From Photorhabdus laumondii subsp. laumondii (GTDB taxonomy: Bacteria > Pseudomonadota > Gammaproteobacteria > Enterobacterales > Enterobacteriaceae), in NCBI RefSeq assembly GCF_003343245.1, contig NZ_CP024901.1, forward strand, positions 3,162,001-3,226,000: a DNA stretch of 64,000 nt, in the 5' to 3' direction. Under the pieces are notes generated by a model. It was not told the origin of the DNA. It worked only from the letters and a program-made list of their open reading frames with translations, and did not search any database. Made by a program: the position numbers and the translations under genes. Shown here piece after piece: positions 1-9,000 of the stretch. Within the stretch, counting starts at the first letter, position 1; every line of letters starts with the position of its first letter.

Positions 1-3000
1 CAGCCAGTGCTTCCGTTCATCCGGTACGCGGGGATCGATCGGTACATAAACAGCCCCGGCCTTGAGGATAGCCAATTGAGCCACCACCAGTTCAATAGAA
101 CGTTCTAACTGCACAGCGACCCGGTCATCCGGCTGGATCCCCTGCCCAATTAACCAGTGTGCCAACCAGTTGGCACGAGCATTTAATTCGGCGTAGCTGA
201 GAATGTGTTCTCCATACACCAGCGCTATCGCATCAGGCGTGTTTCCTGCCTGTTGTTCAAATAGCTGGTGAACACAACATTGGTCAGGATATGGCGCCTG
301 AGTTGCATTCCAAGTCTCCAGCAACAACCTTTTTTCCGCTGCTGGCAAGATATTCAATGCCCGTATCGGTGTTTCCGGTGCCTGTTCAAGTGCTTCCACC
401 AAACTTTCCAGCGCCTGTTGCATATAACCACATATTCGCTCTGGATCAATCGGTTGAACAATTTGCGTCGTCAGCCCCAGTGCATGACCAAAATCCTCTA
501 CCGACAAGACAAACGGATAGTTAGTGCGCTCTTGCTCGCTAAGGAATTCAATACCGCTGATGATTGCATCCGTGGTAACCGGCTGCGTACTATGCCGGTA
601 GTTCAGTAACGCGCTAAAGAGAGGCACTTCCCCCAATACCCCACTGCAACGTTGAGCCAGTGCCAGTGAAGCATGTTCATGCTCCAGCAATCCGGCTAAC
701 CGGGTATGGGCTAACCGCACACTGTCCTGCACCGAGGTCTCATCCATATCCAATCGTAACGGTAAGGTATTGATAAACAGCCCCATGCCACTATCAGCGC
801 CTTGCCCAGCCTGCATCCGCCCAAACAGCACGGTGCCGAACACCACTTGTTCCCGTCCACTGGTACGCGACAACACCTGTGCCCAGGCCAAATGGCACAA
901 AGTCGCCAAACTGACGTCCAGACGCCGAGCCTGACTGCGCAGGCGGTCATTCAACGTAGCAGGTAACATTCGGTGAAATTCTGTCACCTGCGAACCATCC
1001 CGATATACCTCCGTCAACCCGAACGGCAGCGTCGGTTCGTCCACTTCTGCCAGCATGTCAGTAAAGAAGCGGGTATGCTCAGCCTGACTCACGCCCAACC
1101 GGGCCTGAGCCACCAGATTGCGGAAAGGGGCTGGCGCAGGCAAGCTCTCTTCCTGTCCTGCAAGATAAGCCTGAACCTCACCGTTCATCACTTCCAGCGT
1201 CGTATGGTCGCCAATCAGGTGATGCAGCAATTGCAGTACACTCCAGCGACCATCGTCCTCCTGCGCTATCGCAAAATGCAACAAAGGTGCTTGGTTCAAG
1301 TCGAGGCGATGATGGCGTGGGTCAAAATGTTGAGCTAATTGGTCACGGACCGGCCCATCAACCGGGTCTAATGTCAGTTCCGTGACTGACAATTGAGCCT
1401 GACGCCAAACGACTTGTACTGGCGCTGATAATCCTTGCCAAACAAAGGCGGTACGCAAAATATCGTGGCGATTAACCACCTGTTGCACTGCCGCCAGATA
1501 ACGATCCAACAACGAACGATCAGCAAAAATCATTTGGCTGACCAATAGATATGGGTCACCTTTATTCGCCAGCAAATGGTGGAACAAGATGCCGTCCTGC
1601 AATGGTGACAGGGCATAGATATCTTGAATATTGGCCACCCCACCCGGTACTTGTTCAATGATATGGTCAATTTCAGACTGAGTGAGATCAATCAATGGCA
1701 ACATTTCGGGTGTAAGTGTTGTGAGCGCCGGGGTAATGACATTTGCCGGCACCACCACCACCGGTGATTGCCCTACTGTTTGGGCAAATTCAGATAACAC
1801 TGGGGATTGGAATAAATCACGTACTGCCAGCGTTAACCCCGCATTACGCAGACGTTCAACCATCCGCACCGCCAGCAATGAATGACCACCTAGGGCAAAG
1901 AAGCTGTCATGCCGACTAACCTGTTCAATGCCCAACAACTCGCTCCAGATAGCAGCCATCAGGGTTTCGGTCTCCCCTTGCGGCGCTGCATAAACCTGAC
2001 GGGCAAAGGCTTCCGCCCCCGGCGCTGGTAGAGCCCGGCGATCCAGTTTGCCATTTGGCGTCAACGGGAAGGCATCCAAACGTACAAAGGCTGCCGGTAC
2101 CATGTAATCCGGCAAAATGGCGCTCAGGTGAGTACGCAGATGGTTAACCAACTCTTCATTCGCTTCTGCTGCTACATAAGCCACCAACCGTTTATCCTGA
2201 CCGTCACCTAAAGCTAGCACCAGCGCTTCACTCACCGCTGGGTACTCCAACAATCGGGCCTCGATTTCTCCCGGTTCAATGCGGAAACCACGGATTTTCA
2301 CCTGTTGGTCATTGCGGCCTAGGAATTCCAGATTGCCATCCGGTAGATAGCGGGCTAAATCCCCAGTCCGATACAGGCGGGCATCCGGCTTATCGCTAAA
2401 CGGATCGGCCAGAAAACGTTCCGCCGTCAAATCAGGTCGGTTGAGATAGCCTCGCGCTACCCCGATACCACCAATATAGAGCTCACCAACTGCCCCTAAC
2501 GGCACCGGCTGGCCGTCAGTATTCAGCAAATAAATCTGTGTGTTAGCTGTCGGACGCCCAATCGCAATGACACCCTCAGTGTAGTCTGACGGACAACGCC
2601 AGGTGGCCGCACACACCGTAATTTCTGTTGGGCCATACGCATTAAACACCGTTGCCCGACGACACAGTGCTTGAAGCAACGTTGTACTGGGTGCTTCACC
2701 ACCGAGTATCAGCGTCGGTCTTATCGTCATTTCCGGTAAATCGGTCCCCTCCCGGAGCAGGGCCGGTGTCAAGCAGGCATGGGTTATCGCCCGCTCTTCC
2801 AGATAATGCCAGAGATAACGGGGCTCCTGACGAACCGTATCAGCCGGGATCGCCAAAGTGGCCCCACTGCACAATGCCATCATGGTTTCCCAGACACCCG
2901 CATCAAAGCCAAATGAGGCAAACTGCAACATCCGGCTACCCGGATGAATATCAAACTGAACGATTTTTTCCTGAACCAGGTTAACCAGCCCACAATGTTC

Positions 3001-6000
3001 AACCATCACTCCCTTTGGTATGCCGGTTGAACCGGAGGTATAAATCACATACGCCAGATGATGTGGGGTTAATACCGGTACTTGCGGGTTGCTATCCGGT
3101 TGATCAGGCAAGCTATTCGGATCCAGTACAGTTAACGCTGCCAGCACTTTTTCGCCTAACGCGGCACGTCCCGTATTATCTGCCAGTACAATAGCGGGGG
3201 CAGCATCGGTTAAAATATGAATCAGACGTTCCCCCGGATAAGCCGGGTCTAGCGGTACATAGGCACCCCCAGCTTTCAGTACTGCCAGCAGTCCCACTAT
3301 CCGCGCCGGCGAACTCGCGACGCAAATTGCCACCCGCTGCTCTGGTGCGACTCCCAACGTTATCAGTTGATGCGCCAGCCGATTAGCACGGGCATTTAAT
3401 TCGGCATAACTGAGAATGTATTTTTCATACACCAGCGCTATCGCATCAGGGGTTTTCTCTGCCTGTTGCTCAAATAGTCGGTGAATACAACCGTGATCTG
3501 GATACGACGTTTTGGTCGCGTTCCAAGTTTCCAATAACAACTTGCGCTCCGTCACGGTCAGGATATCGATTTTCCCGACCGGCTGTTGAGGGTTAGTTGC
3601 CATCCCCCGCAATACGGTATGGAGATAGCCCACCTGCCGCTCAATGGTCGCTTGATCAAATAGCGCCGTAGCATAATTCAGATAACCGACAACTCTGCCG
3701 TCCACTTCAGACAGGCTCAATTCAAGATCAAACTTAGCGATATCAATAGGTTGATCCGCAAGTGAAACCGCCAACCCTGGCAACCGCCATTCTATGTTTT
3801 CATTGTTCTGCCAGGCAAATATCACCTGAAATAGCGGAGTATGCGCTAGTCGGCGCGGCGGTTGCACAATTTCCACCACCTGTTCAAACGGGAGATCCTG
3901 ATGTTCCTGTGCCGCCAGTGCAGTTTGTCGTACGCGCGCCAGCAATTCCGTCACATTCGGTGCACCGGATAAATCCATCCGCAACGCCAGCGTATTCACA
4001 AAGAAACCGATTAAAGATTCTACTTCCTGCCGACTACGGCCCGCGCTTGGCGTACCGACAACCAAATCTTCCTGACCTGACAGGCGCGATAGAACTGCTG
4101 TCCAGGCCGCCAACAGGGTCATAAACAACGTGACACCCTGTTGCTCACTCAGGCGCTTAAGGGATTGGGTTAACTCCGCATCCAGATTGACGGGCAATAA
4201 GGCCCCGGCAAACGACTGCTGAGGCGGACGTGGCCGGTCAGTCGGCAAATCCAGGAGAACCGGTGCATCAACCAGCCTCGCGCGCCAATAATCAGATTGG
4301 GACTGTATGCGTTCAGCCGACAACCATTGACGCTGCCAGGCGGCGTAATCAGGGTACTGAATTGTCAACGGTGGCAACGGATCCGGCTGTTGATTCAAGT
4401 GAGCCGAATAAAGCGCCTCCAATTCTGATTTTAGTATCCCTAAAGACCAGCCATCGGAAACAATATGATGCTGGGTCAGCAAGAAAACGTGTTCATCGTC
4501 AGCCAGTTGTACCAGACTGGAACGAATTAATGGGCCACGGGCAAGATCAAACGGCGCACTGGCTTCCTGAGCAGAGAGAAACGCAAGCTGGTCATCCACA
4601 TCAGGCGTGTCACGCAGATCATATTTTTTCATCAGCAAGCTTGATGCCGCCGGCAACAATTCCACCTGTGGCTGGCCGTCAACAGCAACAAAAACAGAAC
4701 GCAATGCTTCATGGCGGGCAAACAGCGTATCAAGCGCCTGTTGCCAAGCGGTGATATCCAATCGACCACGCAAACGCAGGGCCAATGGAATATGATAGGT
4801 CTCACTCACTCCATTAAGCTGGGCCAGGAACCAAAGCCGTTGTTGCGCAAATGACAACGGCAATTGGTGATCCTCACGGGATAGCGGAACGATAGCGGGC
4901 AATGCCGCGCCTGACTCATCAAACTGGGTACGCATCACTTCAGCAAAAGCTATCAAAGACGGGAATGTAAACAGTGTGGACAGCGGTAATTCAATCCCCA
5001 ACGCGGCTATCCGATTCATCATCCTCACCGCCAACAGCGAATGACCACCCAGTGCGAAAAAGTTGTCATACCGACTGATCCGCTCAACACCGAGTAATTC
5101 ACGCCAGATAGCCGCCAATGTGGTTTCCATCTCCCCTGACGGTGCAGCGTAAATCTGCCGGGCAAAATCTTCTTCCCCTGGGGCTGGTAATGCCCGCCGA
5201 TCCAGTTTGCCATTTGGCGTCAGCGGGAAGGCATCCAGACAGACAAAAGCGGCTGGCACCATATAATCTGGTAAAACCGCACTTAAGTGCGCATGCAGAC
5301 GGTTAATCAATACCTCATCCGCTTCTGCCACCACATAAGCCACCAACCGTTTATCCTGATCATCATCCAGTGCCAGTATAACCGCCTCACTCACCGCTGG
5401 GTGTTCCATTAATCGGGCTTCGATTTCCCCCGGCTCAATGCGGAAACCACGGATTTTCACCTGCTGGTCATTGCGGCCCAGGAACTCCAAATTACCGTCT
5501 GGAAAATAACGAGCCAAATCCCCGGTACGGTACATACGGGCATCCGGCACATCACTAAACGGATCAATCAAGAACCGTTCCGCCGTTAAATCAGGGCGAT
5601 TGAAGTAGCCACGTGCCACTCCCGCCCCCCCAATATAAATTTCCCCCACCACGCCCAACGGTACCGGCTGACCATTCTCGTCCAGTAAGTAAAGGCGGGT
5701 ATTGGCTATCGGACGGCCGATACTTTCAATAATCCTGTCACCCCGCTGTATTGGCAACCAGGCAGAATAGGTTGTCGTTTCAGAAGGTCCATAGAGATTA
5801 CACAACCGTTGTATTTGCGTTTTTTCGAAAATCTGTTCAATTAAGGCACCTTTAAGCGGTTCCCCCGCCAGATTAACGGTATGAACCGACGCCATCAGCG
5901 CCTGAGCCTGCAATAACGGTTTCATCGCAGACGGGACTGAGTTGATCAAGGTCACCGGCAGGGCATGCTGCATCAATGACAGGGCATCCTCCACCAGATG

Positions 6001-9000
6001 AATTGTCGCCCCTTGGGACAACGGCACAAAACATTCAAAAATGGACAGGTCGAAATTCATTGACGTCGAGAAAAGCACCTCCCGGATCTCTTCCGTTTCA
6101 AAAGCCTGCTGGGCCCAATACAGAAAGTTAACCGTATTGCGGTGCTCAATCATCACCCCTTTGGGCACCCCAGTGGAACCGGAGGTATAAATCACATAAG
6201 CCAGATGTCGCGAAGTCAGTCCAGATATCTGCGGGTTGCTGTCTACTTGGTTAGGCAAAATATTGGGGTCCAGTACCGTTAGTCCAGTAAGTGCTTCCTC
6301 ACCCAGTGCAACCTTGCCGGCCTTATCCGCCAGCACAACAGCCGGGGCAGCATCGGTCAGAATATGTGCCAAACGCGCACTAGGATAAGCTGGATCTAGC
6401 GGCACATAAGCTCCACCCGCTTTCAGCACGGCTAATACCCCCGCCACCATTGCCGGTGAACGTGACACGCAAACCGCCACCCGTTGGTCCGGTGTGACTC
6501 CCAACGCGATCAGTTGATGCGCCAGACGGTTGGCGCAGGCATTGAGATTGGCATAGCTGAGGATCTGTTCTTCATACACCAGTGCTGTGGCATCCGGACT
6601 TTTCTTTGCCCATTGTTCAAACAGTCGGTGAATACAACTGTGATCTGGATACGACGTTTCGGTTGCGGTTGCATTCCAAGTTTCCAGCAACAGCTTTTTC
6701 TCTGCTGCCGGCAAGATATTCAGTGTTCGTACCGGTGTCTCCGGACGCTGTTCAAGGGCCTCAGCCAGACTTTCCAGCGCCTGTTGCATATAACCGCATA
6801 CTCGTTCCGACTCAAACGGCTGCACTACCTGAGCAGTCAATCCCAAAGTAGACCCACCGTCCTCTACTGACAGCACAAACGGATAGTTGGTTCGTTCCTG
6901 TGCGCCTAGGAATTCAATACCTGGCACCTCTTTATTTGGGAATGTCGGTTGATCATTATGTCGATAGTTCAGCAAAGCACTGAAGAGCGGAATTTCCCCT
7001 GGCACCCTACTGCAACGCTGGGCCAATGCCAGTGACATATGTTCATGATCCAGCAATTCCGCCAGCCGGGTATGCACAGCCTGTACACTGTCCTGTACCG
7101 AAGCATCATTTATATCCAGTCGTAACGGCAAGGTATTGATAAACAGCCCCATACCGCTGTCAGCGCCTTGCCCTACCTGCATCCGCCCAAACAACACGGT
7201 GCCGAACACCACTTTCTCCTGTCCGCTGGTATGTGACAACACCTGTGCCCAGGCCAAATGGCACAAAGTCGCCAAACTGACACCCAGACGCTGGGCCTGA
7301 CTGCGCAGACGGTCATTCAATGTAGCGGGTAACATCCGGTACGATTCCGTCACCTGAGAACCATCCCGATGTACCTCCATCAACCCGAATGGCAGCGTCG
7401 GTTGATCCACCTCAGCCAACATCTCAGTAAAGAAGCGGGTATGTTCGGCTTGACTCACCCCCAACCGGGCCTGAGCCACCAGATTGCGGAAAGGGATCGG
7501 CACAGGTAAGTTCCCTTCCTGTCCGGCAAGATAAGCCTGAATTTCACCGTTCATCACTTCCAGCGTCGTATGGTCGCCAATCAGATGATGCAGCAATTGC
7601 AGTACGCTCCAGCGACCATCCTCCTCCTGCGCTACCCCAAAGTGCAACAAAGGTGCTTGGTTCAAGTCGAGGCGATGGTGATGTAGGTCAAAATACTGAG
7701 CTAACTGATCACGGACCGGCCCATCAACCGGGTCTAATGTCAATTCAGTGACTGATAATTGCGCCTGACGCCAAACGACTTGTACCGGCGCTGATAATCC
7801 TTGCCAAACAAAGGCGGTACGCAGGATATCGTGGCGATTAACCACTTGTTGCACTGCCACTAAATAGCTATCCAACAGGGCGCGGTCAGCAAAAACCATC
7901 TTGCTAACAAATAGATACGGGTCACCTTTATTCGCCAGCAGATGGTGGAACAGGATGCCGTCCTGCAACGGTGACAAACCATAAATATCCTGAATATTGG
8001 CAACCCCACCCGGTACCTGCGCCACAATATGGTCAATCTCAGACTGAGTGAGATCAATCAACGGCAACATCTCGGGTGTCAGTGCTGTGATCGCAGGAGT
8101 CATGATATTTGCCGGCACTATCACCGCCTGTGACTGCCCTACTGTTTGGGCAAATTCAGATAACACTGGAGATTGGAATAAATCACGTACCGCCAACGTT
8201 AACCCCGCATTACGCAAACGTTCAACCATCCGCACCGCCAGCAATGAATGCCCCCCCAGAGCAAAGAAGCTGTCATGCCGACTCACCTGTTCAATGCCCA
8301 ACAACTCACCCCAGACAGCAGACAACAGAGATTCTGTCTCCCCTTGCGGCGCTGCATAAGCCTGACGGGCAAAAGCTTCCTCCCCCGGCGCGGGCAGTGC
8401 CCGGCGATCCAGTTTGCCGTTCGGCGTCAACGGGAAGGTATCCAGGCGTACAAAGGCTGTCGGCACCATGTAATCCGGTAAAATGGCACTCAGATAGGCA
8501 CGCAAGCTGTTAACCAACTGGTCATCCGCTTCTGCCATCACATAAGCCACCAACCGTTTATCCTGACCATCGTTCAAAGCCAGCACCAGCGCTTCGCTCA
8601 CCGCCGGGTGTTCCATTAATCGGGCTTCGATTTCCCCCGGTTCAATGCGAAAACCGCGGATTTTCACCTGCTGGTCATTACGGCCCAGGAATTCCAGATT
8701 GCCATCCGGCAGGTAGCGGGCTAAATCCCCGGTCCGGTACAGACGGGCATCCGGCTTATCGCTAAATGGATCGGCCAGAAAACGTTCCGCCGTCAAATCA
8801 GGCCGGTTGAGATAGCCTCGCGCTACCCCGATACCACCAATATAGAGCTCTCCGACTGCCCCTAACGGCACCGGCTGGCCGTCAGTATTCAGCAAATAAA
8901 CCTGTGTGTTAACTGTCGGACGTCCAATCGCAATGACACCCTCAGTGTAGTCTGACGGACAACGCCAGGTGGTCGCACACACCGTGATTTCCGTCGGGCC